Positions 34,426 to 46,898 are shown, numbered from the stretch's first letter. The stretch: DNA of 64,000 nt from DASVTU01 sp036387415 (GCA_036387415.1 DASVTU010000014.1:62001-126000); one strand, 5' to 3'. Notes: generated by a model from the sequence alone, not told the origin. Program-made: numbers and translations.

Positions 34426-35460
34426 TCAGCGTTCGTACTGCAAAATCGTGCCGTCGCCGCCGACCGCCCAGTTGTTTTTCTTGTCGAGAAAGAGCGCGTA
34501 GATATTCTGGCGTGTCTTGCTCTCCTGCCGTAGCCACGTCTGCCCACCGTCCTCCGAACGGAGGATGACGCCGCCGCGACCGACAATCCAACCCTCTTCG
34601 TCGTCGGCAAACTTGACGCTCAAAAGCGTCGAACGTAGAGACGCGTTGACCGCAAACCACGATTCGCCGCCATCGGTCGTCCGCAGGATTGTGCCGCGCT
34701 CGCCCACCGTCCAGCCGACGCGCTCGTTGCGAAAATCGACGTGAAAGAGCGTCACGTTGGTATTGGTCGTCTGCCGCGTCCATGTCTCTCCGCCGTCGCG
34801 CGTGTGGAGCACGACGCCCGCGTTGCCGACAATCCAGCCGCGTTTCTCGTTGATGAAATCGAGGTGAATCAACTCGTCGCGCGTCGGCACGCGCAATCGT
34901 TGCCAAGACACGCCGCCGTCATTCGTGTAGAGCACAAGGCTATCGACCACGCGGTCGCGACGACTCACAGAGCCGACCACCCATCCCTTTTTCTTGCTGG
35001 CAAAGCGCACGCTATAGAGTTCGGGCATCGCGCCGCCAAAGGTCGCCGCCGAAAATTGGATGGTCTCGCGCCACGTCTGCCCGCTATCGTTGGTGGCGAA
35101 AATGCGATTGCCCGCAAGGAGGTAACCATCTTCCTTGTCGCGGAAATAGAGGTCGTTGATGCCGTCGGTGGTGCTGATGACTTGCGGCCTCCACTGTCGC
35201 CCGCCATCCTCCGTGCGAAGAATGATGCCGTCGTCGCCGCCCGCCCAACCGCGTTTGGAATCGACGAAATAGACGGCGTTCAAATCCTTCCCCGCCACGC
35301 CCTGCCGCGACACCGCCCAACCATCCGCCGCCGCAGCATCCTGCATCGCCGCTCCGCTCGTACTCATCAACAGCGATGACACCAACATCACCCCTAATGC
35401 CAGCGACGACGCAACAGACACGCGTCTCTCAAGCCACCGGACAACCGTCTCCATTCTCAT
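34426..35460 (-). CDS. YCF48-like (photosystem II stability factor-type) secreted beta-propeller
   Basis: 344 residues from the ATG at 35460, nine bases after GGAG. A signal peptide (VASSLALGVMLVSSLLM) leads into repeated blades of about 45 residues, each with a GW-x-G or GWxVG motif and an RTxDGGxxW motif: GWAGGDDGIILRTEDGGRQW, GWIVGNAGVVLHTRDGGETW, GWTVGERGTILRTTDGGESW, GWIVGRGGVILRSEDGGQTW. This is the YCF48/BNR-like propeller. In non-photosynthetic bacteria the role is unknown; it is probably periplasmic and a protein-binding scaffold. Confidence 0.9.
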   Translation of the reverse strand: MRMETVVRWLERRVSVASSLALGVMLVSSLLMSTSGAAMQDAAAADGWAVSRQGVAGKDLNAVYFVDSKRGWAGGDDGIILRTEDGGRQWRPQVISTTDGINDLYFRDKEDGYLLAGNRIFATNDSGQTWRETIQFSAATFGGAMPELYSVRFASKKKGWVVGSVSRRDRVVDSLVLYTNDGGVSWQRLRVPTRDELIHLDFINEKRGWIVGNAGVVLHTRDGGETWTRQTTNTNVTLFHVDFRNERVGWTVGERGTILRTTDGGESWFAVNASLRSTLLSVKFADDEEGWIVGRGGVILRSEDGGQTWLRQESKTRQNIYALFLDKKNNWAVGGDGTILQYER

Positions 35461-35589
35461 TCTCGACATCTCCGTCAAAGACAGAATCGCTCAACATTCA
35501 CACTCAAACACGACCCGCCCGGCGCTCGCCCTCTTGTGAAACAAAGAATTCCACCCGTCCGTTGTACACGAACTCGCGCGACAAGAGAA

Positions 35590-35671
35590 GCAAAAAGTAG
35601 AAAGGTAAAAGGCAAAAGTGAAGACGACTGTTGCGTCTCACTTTTGCCTTTTTACTTCGACCTTTCGCCTC
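35590..35671. repeat. Word-repeat dyad 8 (AAAAGGC words)
   Basis: The left arm reads AAAAAGTAGAAAGG then TAAAAGGCAAAAGTG; the right arm (35635-35671) reads CTCACTTTTGCCTTTTTACT and more of the complement. The right arm ends at the stop codon of the gene at 35672. Confidence 0.88.
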
Positions 35672-37993
35672 CTACTTGGTGGCGCTGACGCGGTAGACGC
35701 GGTTTTTGAAGACGACCACCACGCGCTCACCGAGGGCGAAGAATTCCGCGAGTTTGGGTTCGCGTTTGAGTAGTTGGAAATACTCGTCGCTGCCGAAGAC
35801 GAGCGTTGTTTCTGGCATCCTTCCGTCGGCGTCGAACTCGGCATCCGTCCAGACGCCTTCGTTCAAGTAGAAAGTCTTGCCACCGACACGGCGCATCGTG
35901 CTCGAACGCGACTGTTCCTGCTCCGCGTCGTCTGCGCGCATCGCATCTTGCTGCCTACGCGCCTCCCTGCTCTGACGCACAGCCGCCGCGCCCGTTGTCG
36001 CCGTCACCGGGGCGGGCGGCGGCGCATCGACGCCTCCGCCTTCGCCGCTCCGCACATTACCGCTTGCGGTGTTGGCGGGTCTTCTCTTCATTGGTTCGGT
36101 TTTCGCCCGCACCGAGCCGCGAAGCTCCGGTCTTATCACGCTCGGCAATGGACGACTGCCGTCCGCTCTCATCGTCTGGTCGGTGGCAAACGCCGTCGAT
36201 GCGCCCGGCTCAAGCGCAAGGTACGAGGTGTAAGGCGTCACTATGCCGTAGCGCGTGCCTAAATCAACGATTTCATCGCGCAACTCTTGCTGCTCGCCGT
36301 TGGAGCGAATCTGTTCCATCAACCAGCCGACGCGCCGCGTCGCCCATAGTCGCGGCAGAAAATCGTTCTCGTTCGAGGTGAACGGGAAACGAAGATTGTT
36401 GTAGGCAAAATTTCGCACGCGTTGTCCCGTCTTGCCGTTGAGACGCACCAGCACGTTGCTCATGTCGTTTGCGTTGCGGTAGCGACCGATGAGTGTAATC
36501 TGCGTGCCGCGGAAGAGGTCGGGCATCGTGCGCGGGTATATTAAATCGGTTTCGATGCCGCCCATGTGGAGTGCCAAATCGGTGAGGACGGGATAGTTCA
36601 CTTTCGAGAAGAAGCTCGACACTTTGAGTTCTATATCTTCCTTCGGTTCGACGTAATCCGCGACGCCGCCGTTCTCCGCTGCGAGTTTGTCGAGCAAGGT
36701 TGTGTTGACATCATAGCCAACGCCGAAGGTGAACAGGCGTGTGCCGGGAGTGCGCGCCTGTCGTGCGTTTTCGATGATGCGTTGGATGTTCTTCTCGCCC
36801 AGAGTCGGCAGCCCGTCCGTCATGAAGACAAGCATGCGCGGTCGTTCGTTCGACTCAAACTGTTTGAGGGATGCCAGCAACGCATCGTTAATGTTGGTGC
36901 CGCCGACGGGGCGCAAGCGCTCGACAAAGGCGACGCCCCGCGCGCGCCCTTCATCGTCAGCCGCAATCAAACCGCTGCTCATCAAATGTTCTTCGCCCGC
37001 AAAAGAGATAACGTTGAAGCGGTCGGTGGCGCGCAGAGTCTGGACGCCGTAGCGGAGCGCCGCGCGCGCCTTCTCCATCTTGCCCGCTTCGGCCATCGAA
37101 CCCGACGTGTCCAGCACAAACACGATGTCTTTACCCGCGTACTCCTCTTCCGCCATCTCTTCTTTCGGCGAAATCATCAGAAGAAAATAACCATCCTTGC
37201 CGGGTTCGCGGTGCGTCAAGAGCGTTAGCCCGAAGTCTTCCTTTGAGAGCGTATAGAAGAGTTGGAAGTCCTGCGGCTCGCTGCCGCCACGCGACTCGAA
37301 GGAGACACGCGCCCGCCGCTCCCCGTCGCTGCGCTTTACATCAACTTCATGGCTCGGCGAATAGATGTTGCGAACGGGGTCTCGCCCCTGAATCTCGATG
37401 CTGCCCGCGACGGTGCCGATGGTTGCCATGTTGCGACCCGTACCGAGCGGGTAACGATAGGAGACGGTCGCCGTCTCGGCGCGCAGCACTTGCGAATAGG
37501 TTAGTTCGAGTTTCTTGTCGGAGTGCGGCAGGATGGGAAAAATGCTGGCTTCAAACAAATCTTTTCCGGCGTATTCGAGCAGGCCGGGGTCGCGTTGGCT
37601 GCGGACGATTTGGTCGTAAATGCGGCGCGCTTCTTCGCGCGAACGAACTTCGCCGACGAGGCGTTGGTCGCCCTCCCAGATGGCAAACTCCGTGATGGAG
37701 GCCGTTTCGGGTATCGGGAAAAAGTAAGTGCCTTCGAGCGTCGCATCCGTGTCGTTGCGAAAGATTTGTTCGACGTGTGTGGTCGCCACCTGCGCCGAGA
37801 TTTTGGTGTCAATCTTGATTGACTTAACGGGCAGCGCGCGTGGCAGAGGGACTGGACGCGGCATCGGCATCGGACGCGGGCAACGCCCGCACGGTCGCGG
37901 CACGATGACGCCCTGCGCGCGTGTTTCGCTCGTCAACGCCGCTGCCAACATCAAGCCACACAAAAGACTCCACACGATTGCTCTGCTTCGCAT
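35672..37993 (-). CDS. Secreted VIT plus VWFA protein (inter-alpha-trypsin-inhibitor heavy-chain-like)
   Basis: 773 residues from the ATG at 37993, seven bases after GAGGAG. Signal peptide SRAIVWSLLCGLMLAAALTS. A Cys/Pro-rich stretch (PRPCGRCPRPMPMPRPVPLP) precedes the VIT domain (VATTHVEQIFRNDTDATLEG, ending YPLGTGRN). The VWFA domain carries the metal site DTSGSMAE and later FMTDGLPTLGE. The C-terminus is low complexity with a closing beta domain (TFYLNEGVWTDAEFDADGRM). Such proteins are exported and bind ligands or matrix; some help export systems. Function in this organism is unknown. Confidence 0.9.
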   Translation of the reverse strand: MRSRAIVWSLLCGLMLAAALTSETRAQGVIVPRPCGRCPRPMPMPRPVPLPRALPVKSIKIDTKISAQVATTHVEQIFRNDTDATLEGTYFFPIPETASITEFAIWEGDQRLVGEVRSREEARRIYDQIVRSQRDPGLLEYAGKDLFEASIFPILPHSDKKLELTYSQVLRAETATVSYRYPLGTGRNMATIGTVAGSIEIQGRDPVRNIYSPSHEVDVKRSDGERRARVSFESRGGSEPQDFQLFYTLSKEDFGLTLLTHREPGKDGYFLLMISPKEEMAEEEYAGKDIVFVLDTSGSMAEAGKMEKARAALRYGVQTLRATDRFNVISFAGEEHLMSSGLIAADDEGRARGVAFVERLRPVGGTNINDALLASLKQFESNERPRMLVFMTDGLPTLGEKNIQRIIENARQARTPGTRLFTFGVGYDVNTTLLDKLAAENGGVADYVEPKEDIELKVSSFFSKVNYPVLTDLALHMGGIETDLIYPRTMPDLFRGTQITLIGRYRNANDMSNVLVRLNGKTGQRVRNFAYNNLRFPFTSNENDFLPRLWATRRVGWLMEQIRSNGEQQELRDEIVDLGTRYGIVTPYTSYLALEPGASTAFATDQTMRADGSRPLPSVIRPELRGSVRAKTEPMKRRPANTASGNVRSGEGGGVDAPPPAPVTATTGAAAVRQSREARRQQDAMRADDAEQEQSRSSTMRRVGGKTFYLNEGVWTDAEFDADGRMPETTLVFGSDEYFQLLKREPKLAEFFALGERVVVVFKNRVYRVSATK

Positions 37994-38286
37994 ATTTTTT
38001 CTCCTCAAATTTGAAAGCGGCGGCGCGTTCCCTGCGCTTCGACATCTCCCGCGCGCACGCGTCCCCTCGTTTGATAGAACGCGGCGACGCCCTCCGTCTT
38101 GCGCGGCGAGGAAAACAACTTTCGAGATGATGTACGCCCTCGCTCGACGTCTCTGCGTCGCGTCGCTTCGGGAACAAATCTTCTGCGCGTGGTGTCTAAA
38201 AATCGTGTGCGAATCGCTCGGGACGGTTGATGCCGGACGCACCTTCGAGGGTTGCGTCTGCGGCGGTACGACAAAGGTGAAACCTG

Positions 38287-38901
38287 ATGGAAAACTCTCG
38301 TCAATACAGCGTCAAAAGCCTGTGGGTGACACTCTGGTGGTCGGCCTTCGCTATCTTCCGCATACTCCAACTCAGCCACGGCGAAGTTGTTTTTGCCACG
38401 TCCGGTCTCTATAACTTGCTTGCAGCCGCGATGTTTTTATCATCCTTCCCCGCGAGCCTCATCTATGTAATCGTGAACAGCGATCTCTGTCGGTCGTGTT
38501 ACAGCATGGAAATGGAGCCTCTATTCTGGATGGGAATGTTTGCGGCTGGCTACATTCAATGGTTCTACATCGTGCCGTGCTTGTTAGGCAAAAGAAAAAT
38601 CCTCGCACTCAATTTATCGACGGCAGAAACTCCGGTTCCTCAAAACAGTCTTACCTCGTCCACGCTCGCACCGGAAAAACTCCCACACTTAGAGGCTAAA
38701 ATCGAACCGCCTCTCATCATTCAAACTGCAAACACATCGCAACCAGCCATTCAAACTACCAACGCGCCCGCCATTCAAACTTCCGACATCCAGCAGACGG
38801 TCTTTCATGCGACGGATGCCTACGCGCCGCCGGTTCCGAGGTTTGACGAACGCGGGCGCAGTCCCGTCGAAAGAGCCTTTGCCGATGCTCTTTCGACCTA
38901 G
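38287..38901 (+). CDS. Hypothetical membrane protein with a Thr/Pro-rich cytoplasmic tail
   Basis: 204 residues; AAGGTG precedes the ATG. Hydrophobic segments at about 12-28, 40-65 and 78-100 (TLWWSAFAIFRILQL; LYNLLAAAMFLSSFPASLIYV; FWMGMFAAGYIQWFYIVPCLL) suggest three membrane passes. The C-terminal half is soluble and contains repeated IQT units (AIQTTNAPAIQTSDIQQT). I do not recognise the family. It stands alone between minus-strand genes. Confidence 0.6.
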   Translation: MENSRQYSVKSLWVTLWWSAFAIFRILQLSHGEVVFATSGLYNLLAAAMFLSSFPASLIYVIVNSDLCRSCYSMEMEPLFWMGMFAAGYIQWFYIVPCLLGKRKILALNLSTAETPVPQNSLTSSTLAPEKLPHLEAKIEPPLIIQTANTSQPAIQTTNAPAIQTSDIQQTVFHATDAYAPPVPRFDERGRSPVERAFADALST

Positions 38902-38949
38902 ACGCTCAACTCCGTAACGTCCGCTCAAAGCCAACGCGAATCTTCTTTA

Positions 38950-38980
38950 TTTCTGTTGTCTCTGCGTCTCTGTGGCGAGT
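38950..38980. repeat. Single arm of a TCTCTGCG word repeat
   Basis: TTGTCTCTGCGTCTCTGTGG repeats the word TCTCTGCG/TCTCTGTG. No complementary arm follows, so it may be a lone or decayed unit of the word-repeat family. Confidence 0.35.
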
Positions 38981-39001
38981 TCTGAAAATCGGCGCCGCGC
39001 T

Positions 39002-40306
39002 TCAAGGGAGTTCGCGCAGATGTCTGTTACCTATCCCCGCGAGGGCGACGAAGGCGACAATGACGAACCCACCCGCCGCCACCGCCCACTGCACGCCGAA
39101 GCGTTCGGCGGCCACTCCGGCGAGAAAACTCCCGAACGGCATTGTGCCGATGAAAGCGAAAATCCACATGCTCATCACACGACCGCGCATCTCATCCTGT
39201 ACGAGTTGCTGCAAGAGCATGTTGGCGACGGCGAAGAATCCGACCATCGAAAACCCGACGCCGAACAGCAGCGCCAGCGAAACGTATGGCCTACCGACGA
39301 GCGAGAAGCCGATGATGCACGCCCCTCCCGCAAACGCCGCGCCGAGCATAAACAGTGCTTTGCGCGGAAAGTTGCCGAGATAAGCCAGCATCAACGCGCC
39401 GACGAGCGCGCCCGCGCCCGCCGTCCCCATCATCAACGACAATCCAATCTCGCCCCATCCGAACACCTCGCGCGCAAACATCGGCATCATCACAAGGTAC
39501 GGGGCACCGAAGAAACTCACCAACGCCGATGCCAACAACAACAGACGCACGCGCGGGCGTCCGCCGACATAACGAAACCCTTCAACGAAGTCGCGCCACA
39601 GAGCGCGACGGTCGCCCACCGGATGCGCCATAGCCGTTGTCGCTGCCGCTGCTGAAGGCGACGCTTCCACGCCGTCCGCCTTCTTCTCCATCCGCACGCG
39701 CGAGAGCGCCGCGACAATCGCCACGTACGACAATGCGTTGAGAAAGAAGCACCCCGCCAGTCCGAAAAACTTGATGGTGACGCCCGCCAGCGTCGGACCG
39801 ATGACGCGCGAAAACTGGAACTGTGTCGAATTGAGTGCAATCGCGTTCGCTAAATCTTCGCGCCCCACTAAATCAAACGTGATGGCCTGAAACGAAGGCC
39901 CGGACAATGCCATGCTGCAACCCGTCACGAACGACAGCACAAGCACCATCCATACTTTCACAACACCCGTCGCCACCAACACGGCCAGCACCAACGCCGA
40001 CAGACCCGCGATGTATTGCGCGTAGATGAGCAGACGCTTCCTGTCAACGAGGTCTGCGAACACTCCGCCGAGCAGCGTCAGCAGCAGTCCCGGCAGCGTC
40101 CCCATAAATGCGTCGAATCCAAGCCAGAACGGCGAATCGGTCAACTTCAAAACGAGCCACCCCTGCGCCACCGCCTGCATCCACGTCCCGGCGTTTGACA
40201 GAAATGCGCCCGCCCAGAACAAACGGAAGTTGCGATGCGACAATGCGCGAAACATCGCAATCCCACGACGCTCATGCCGTTCCTCTGCTTCAACCTGTAA
40301 AGTCAT
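39002..40306 (-). CDS. MFS transporter (EntS-like group)
   Basis: 434 residues from the ATG at 40306; an internal ATG at 40255 is the alternative start. About twelve hydrophobic segments are visible, with the MFS loop motif in DLVDRKRLLIYAQ between helices 2 and 3. The pattern NFRLFWAGAFLSNAGTWMQ and DSPFWLGFDAFMGTLPGLLL matches the EntS/MFS_3 group, which exports siderophores or drugs in relatives. No siderophore genes are near, so the substrate is unknown. Confidence 0.88.
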   Translation of the reverse strand: MTLQVEAEERHERRGIAMFRALSHRNFRLFWAGAFLSNAGTWMQAVAQGWLVLKLTDSPFWLGFDAFMGTLPGLLLTLLGGVFADLVDRKRLLIYAQYIAGLSALVLAVLVATGVVKVWMVLVLSFVTGCSMALSGPSFQAITFDLVGREDLANAIALNSTQFQFSRVIGPTLAGVTIKFFGLAGCFFLNALSYVAIVAALSRVRMEKKADGVEASPSAAAATTAMAHPVGDRRALWRDFVEGFRYVGGRPRVRLLLLASALVSFFGAPYLVMMPMFAREVFGWGEIGLSLMMGTAGAGALVGALMLAYLGNFPRKALFMLGAAFAGGACIIGFSLVGRPYVSLALLFGVGFSMVGFFAVANMLLQQLVQDEMRGRVMSMWIFAFIGTMPFGSFLAGVAAERFGVQWAVAAGGFVIVAFVALAGIGNRHLRELP

Positions 40307-40470
40307 TAATCGAAATCGTAATGCAGTTTCTTGAAATAAGGAATGGACGCGGCGGGCTTCAGCGAGGCGACAACTGGATTCGCTCAATCAAACTTACGAC
40401 ATCAACTCGAACAACAAACCGGGAACGACGCACATTCGCTCCGTATATCGTCACACTGTCTTCGCAACTT

Positions 40471-41391
40471 CTACTTGCGACGCCACGCGGAGAGCGGAGC
40501 GCCCGTGCCGCCGCGTCGCTCTGCGACAATCTCCGCGAGAATGGCGAGCGCGACCTCCTCCGGCGTCACCGCGCCGATGTCCAGACCCACGGGCGCGCGA
40601 ACTTCGTTCAGCAATTCTGTCTCAACACCCGTCTCGCGTAAGCGTTCGAGCACGATGTTTGTGCGGCGGCGGCTGCCAATCATCCCGACGTAATCAGGAC
40701 GCGCCAACAGCACGGCGCGCATGCATTCCTCGTCTTCATTATGCCCGCGCGTGACGACGGCGACCGACACACCGCGACCCGTACCGATGGCTTCAAGCAA
40801 CGGACGCCTCCAATCTTCGGCGGCAACGAGTTTGATACCATCTTCGGGAAAACGTCTGCGTGTAACAAACTCGGCGCGGTCGTCAATCAGCGTCACACTG
40901 TAACCGACCGACGCCGCCAGCCGCGCCAACGCCGCGCCGACATGCCCTGCGCCGCATACGACGACGTGCGGTTCCGGCTCGACGCGCTCGAACAGCACGC
41001 GCATCCCCTTCCATCTTTCCAATCTCCCGCCGCTCTCAAGCTCGCTCTCAACACCAACACTCTCAAACTCCTTCAAACCAACGCCGCCCTCAGTCTCTTT
41101 TGCGTTGCCGCCTGCAAACTCCTCGACCTTGTAAGTCTTCGCCTCCGCACGCGAAGACAGAAAGACGGACGCCTGTACAGCAATCTCCTCATCAAGCGCC
41201 GCGTCGCCCGACGTGCCCGCCGCACGTGCGCCCGACTCTTCGACCAGCAGTTTCGCGCCCACGTCGCACGCACTCGGCGGCGCATCCACAATCGTAGCAA
41301 GAGCGGCGACCGCACCTCTTTTCAGAACGCGCGCCACCGCTCCGGCGATTGTCTCAGTCTGATGTAATGTTGGCTCGTCAGGAAAACTCAT
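40471..41391 (-). CDS. XdhC-family protein (molybdenum-hydroxylase maturation), with XdhC Rossmann domain
   Basis: 306 residues. Residues 1-130 resemble a degenerate XdhC/CoxI N-domain (AALATIVDAPPSACDVGAKLLV) with a low-complexity insertion. Residues ~140-300 form the XdhC C-terminal Rossmann domain: HVVVCGAGHVGAALARLAAS (GxGxxG), VTLIDDRAEF, AVVTRGHNEDEECMRAVL, YVGMIGSRRR and APVGLDIGAVTPEEVALAIL. XdhC proteins insert sulphurated molybdenum cofactor into xanthine dehydrogenase-type enzymes. No such enzyme gene is in the window. It lies three bases after the DUF962 gene. Confidence 0.9.
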   Translation of the reverse strand: MSFPDEPTLHQTETIAGAVARVLKRGAVAALATIVDAPPSACDVGAKLLVEESGARAAGTSGDAALDEEIAVQASVFLSSRAEAKTYKVEEFAGGNAKETEGGVGLKEFESVGVESELESGGRLERWKGMRVLFERVEPEPHVVVCGAGHVGAALARLAASVGYSVTLIDDRAEFVTRRRFPEDGIKLVAAEDWRRPLLEAIGTGRGVSVAVVTRGHNEDEECMRAVLLARPDYVGMIGSRRRTNIVLERLRETGVETELLNEVRAPVGLDIGAVTPEEVALAILAEIVAERRGGTGAPLSAWRRK

Positions 41392-41394
41392 GCT

Positions 41395-41715
41395 CTAGCG
41401 AGCGCGCTTCGGGGCAGCGACGTTTTTGGTGGACGTTCGTGACGGGCGAAAGATACCGGCCGCGCGCCGTACCAACCACAAAGGCCCGACCAGCAAATAG
41501 ACCGGATTGCGGAAGAACGCAGGTTGATTCCCTTCAATCGCATGCCCGACGAATTGCAGAATCCAACCCACGATGAACAGCGCGAGCGCCCAACGCCAGT
41601 TGAAGATAAAGAGCGGCAGCGACACCACAATCATCGGAATGCCAAACGCGTGCGTCAGACGATTCAACGGATGCTTGTGCTTCTCTTTGTAATCTTCCAT
41701 GAAAGATGTCGGCAT
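41395..41715 (-). CDS. DUF962/Mpo1-like membrane protein
   Basis: 106 residues; GGAGG lies six bases before the ATG. The family pattern is clear: NRLTHAFGIPMIVVSLPLFI, WALALFIVGWILQFVGHAIEGNQPAF and the membrane segment LLVGPLWLVRRA. Yeast Mpo1 is a dioxygenase of fatty-acid alpha-oxidation; the conserved His residues are present here, but the bacterial role is unproven. It is encoded between the two XdhC-type genes with almost no spacing to the second. Confidence 0.9.
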   Translation of the reverse strand: MPTSFMEDYKEKHKHPLNRLTHAFGIPMIVVSLPLFIFNWRWALALFIVGWILQFVGHAIEGNQPAFFRNPVYLLVGPLWLVRRAAGIFRPSRTSTKNVAAPKRAR

Positions 41716-41736
41716 ACGAACCTCCTAAATTAGAGA

Positions 41737-41826
41737 TCAGGGCGGCGGGTAGACGGTGGATGTGAAGTTAGAAAACTTTACATATCAGAGTGAGCTTTCA
41801 TCCCTCATCCCTCCGCCCTCATCCCT
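41737..41826. repeat. Word-repeat dyad 9 (GGGATGAG words, decayed)
   Basis: The right arm (41790-41826), read on the minus strand, repeats GGGATGAGGGCGG and GGGATGAGGGATG. It encodes the C-terminal RDEGGGMRDESSL of the XdhC-like gene. The left arm (41737-41775) is its degenerate complement (AGATCAGGGCGGCGGG). Confidence 0.65.
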
Positions 41827-42153
41827 GCTTTTCCATACGTCGATAAAAATCTCCATCGTGCCGCCGCAGACCATCCCCTCTTCGCTCGCCTCGTCAGCCG
41901 TGAGGCTAAAACGATGAAGCGCGGAGGCGTTGTGGCGCATCGCTTCGCGTGCTTCCGCCCAGACTTCCGCTTCGATGCAACCGCCGCCTACCGTTCCGGC
42001 CACTTCGCCGTTCTCGAAAAAAAGCATCTTCGCGCCGCGACGTTGCGGCGTCGAGCCGCGTGTGTGCGCGACCGTCGCCACCACAACGCGCTCGCCGCGA
42101 CCCGTCGCCTCGGCAATCAGACGATAAAGCTCGACCTGCGAGATTGCGCCCAT
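41785..42153 (-). CDS. XdhC/CoxI N-terminal-domain protein
   Basis: 122 residues from the ATG at 42153. The canonical XdhC_CoxI motif is intact: VATVAHTRGSTPQRRGAKML followed by GTVGGGCIEAEVWAEA, and EGMVCGGTMEIFID at the end. There is no C-terminal Rossmann domain; that domain is encoded separately at 40471. Its last 13 residues (RDEGGGMRDESSL) come from the word-repeat arm. It probably works with the 306-residue XdhC protein in cofactor insertion. Confidence 0.88.
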   Translation of the reverse strand: MGAISQVELYRLIAEATGRGERVVVATVAHTRGSTPQRRGAKMLFFENGEVAGTVGGGCIEAEVWAEAREAMRHNASALHRFSLTADEASEEGMVCGGTMEIFIDVWKSRDEGGGMRDESSL

Positions 42154-42242
42154 CAAACTTCTCAAAATCCTTCGACTCAAACGATACGTTGGAGCGACGG
42201 CGAATGTCATCATTGAACGCGTCGTGATTCAAACCTCACGTT

Positions 42243-43112
42243 TCAACGCGGAATGTTGTTCTGCGGTTCGCTTTGAGTCGTCGTTGTTGTGGTCGGCGTT
42301 ACCGGAGCGACGGCTGGCGCCGCAGTGTTTGTTCCGGTCGTGCTGGTAGTACCGGTCGCGTCCGTTTCTCTTTCTGCGGCTTCGACGCGCGCACGGAGTC
42401 GTTCGACTTCCGTATCAGCATTGGCGATAGCGCCTTCGAGTCGCGTGCGGCTCGTCGTGAGCAAATCGAGTTGCTGCTGCACGCGCCGCTTCTCGCTTTC
42501 AAGTTGACGACGAATCTGTTCGCGCAATTCCTCCGGCCTGAAGGTTCCGGTCAAGGCCGCGCGTCGTTGAATATTGTCAGGCAGGAGCTCGTAATCGAGT
42601 TGCTCCATGCGCGCCTGAAGTCCCATCTCCTTCTCCAACACGTCGCGCAACTGCGCGCGAAAACCTTCGGCGCGTTGCTCGGCACGCGTCAAGCGTTCGA
42701 GGTCAACCAGCGTGCGCTGTTGACTTCGGAGGTCGCCCAAATCTTCCGCCAGCGCCGTGACCTGCGTCGAGAGTTTATTCACCGTCCGACGCAGCGCCTC
42801 GTTCTCCGATTCGGTTGCTTCCACGTTGCGGCGCGTGCGAGCGCCACGGCGCGTCGACTGTTCGGCGGGTTGGTCGTCGGCGGTGCTGATAAGCGTCGGG
42901 TCTGCGGGGTTGGTGGTTCGCGGCGCGGGTGTCGGGAGCGGCGAAGGGACGGGCACGGCGGGCTGCGGTCGTACCGGATTCGTCGTGCGACGCGAGGGGC
43001 GACCACGCTGCTGCGACGGCGTTTCCGAAACAAACAGAACTAATGCCGACATCGCTATCAACACCCACAACATCCGTCGCGCCATGTGAATTTGCATCGC
43101 CAAAAAACGCAT
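42243..43112 (-). CDS. Secreted coiled-coil protein
   Basis: 289 residues from the ATG at 43112, eight bases after GGAG. An N-terminal hydrophobic segment (MLWVLIAMSALVLFVS) is a signal peptide or anchor. After a Pro/Arg-rich linker, two long coiled coils follow: ESENEALRRTVNKLSTQVTA and on to RAEGFRAQLRDVLEKE, then EELREQIRRQLESEKRRVQQ with heptads. The C-terminus is a Thr/Pro-rich tail. It probably forms a periplasmic dimer. I do not recognise the family. Confidence 0.7.
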   Translation of the reverse strand: MRFLAMQIHMARRMLWVLIAMSALVLFVSETPSQQRGRPSRRTTNPVRPQPAVPVPSPLPTPAPRTTNPADPTLISTADDQPAEQSTRRGARTRRNVEATESENEALRRTVNKLSTQVTALAEDLGDLRSQQRTLVDLERLTRAEQRAEGFRAQLRDVLEKEMGLQARMEQLDYELLPDNIQRRAALTGTFRPEELREQIRRQLESEKRRVQQQLDLLTTSRTRLEGAIANADTEVERLRARVEAAERETDATGTTSTTGTNTAAPAVAPVTPTTTTTTQSEPQNNIPR

Positions 43113-43332
43113 CACCGTAACTCCTCCCGCCGAAAACAGTTTAACTCGAATTTCAAAATCGCTTCATCAAACGGAAGCCCTCAGACACTCGTCTCCCGAT
43201 TCCGACGCCGCGAAGACAAAATTTACACGCCGCACGCATCATCCGGTTCCAGCTTATGCTCGGAGATGCTTGTTCTTCTCCGTCTTGCGCGTCAAACGAT
43301 TGCCAACTGGGACAGGCGCGAGACCCTTACGC

Positions 43333-44183
43333 TTACGCAGGCTGAATCTTGAAGCTGATGTCCATCGCGCGTGCGGAGTGCGTGAGTGCGCCGATGCTGA
43401 TTAAATCGACGCCTGCTTCGGCATACGCGCGCACGTTCTCAATCGTAATGCCGCCCGACGATTCAAGCATCACTCCCGTTCGGAGTTCGCGTGCCAAGAT
43501 GACCATGCGCGCCGTCTCCTCCGGCGTCACATTGTCGAGCAAGAGAATATCCGCGCCGCTTTCCACCGCCTCGCGCAAATCGTTCTCCGTCGAAACTTCG
43601 ACTTCAATCTTATGAAGATGCCCGACGGCCTTGCGCGCACGTTCGACCGCCGTGGCGACGCCGCCCGCGAGTGCGATGTGATTGTCTTTAATCAGCACGC
43701 CGTCGTCCAAACCGAAACGATGATTACGCCCGCCGCCCGCGAGCACCGCATACTTCTCCAACATCCGCAGCCCCGGCGCGGTCTTGCGCGTATCTACAAT
43801 CTGCGCGTCAGTGCCTTCAACCGCTCGCACGAACTGTTTAGTCGATGTCGCAATGCCCGACAGACGCTGCATGAGATTCAATGCGAGACGCTCGCCCGCC
43901 AGCAACACGTCGGCGAACCCAGTTGTGCGCGCGATAACTTTTCCGGCCTCCACTTCTTCGCCGTCCGAGACGAAGGCTTCTATCTGCTGCTGCGCGTCGA
44001 GCGTGGAGAAGACCGCTTCCGCCGCTTCGAGTCCGGCGACGACCATCGGCTCTTTCGCGAGAAAACGTCCGCGCGCGCGTTGCTGCCGCATCACGACCGA
44101 TTGCGTCGTAATATCGCCGCGTCCTAAATCTTCCTGTAGAAACGCACCGATTTGAGAAAAGAGCGCGCCTTCGTCGAGCCAGT

Positions 44184-44187
<4 letters not shown>
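43333..44187 (-). CDS. nadC: Nicotinate-nucleotide pyrophosphorylase (carboxylating)
   Basis: 284 residues, the normal length. The quinolinate site is visible in VDTRKTAPGLRMLEKYAV and GGGRNHRFGLDDGVLIKDNH, and the barrel in ILLLDNVTPEETARMV and LESSGGITIENVRAYAEAGVDLISIGALTHS. It converts quinolinate and PRPP to nicotinate mononucleotide in NAD biosynthesis. It overlaps the end of valS by 4 bases (ATGA), so the two are translationally coupled. No nadA or nadB is in the window. Confidence 0.96.
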
Positions 44188-46898
<2,711 letters not shown>

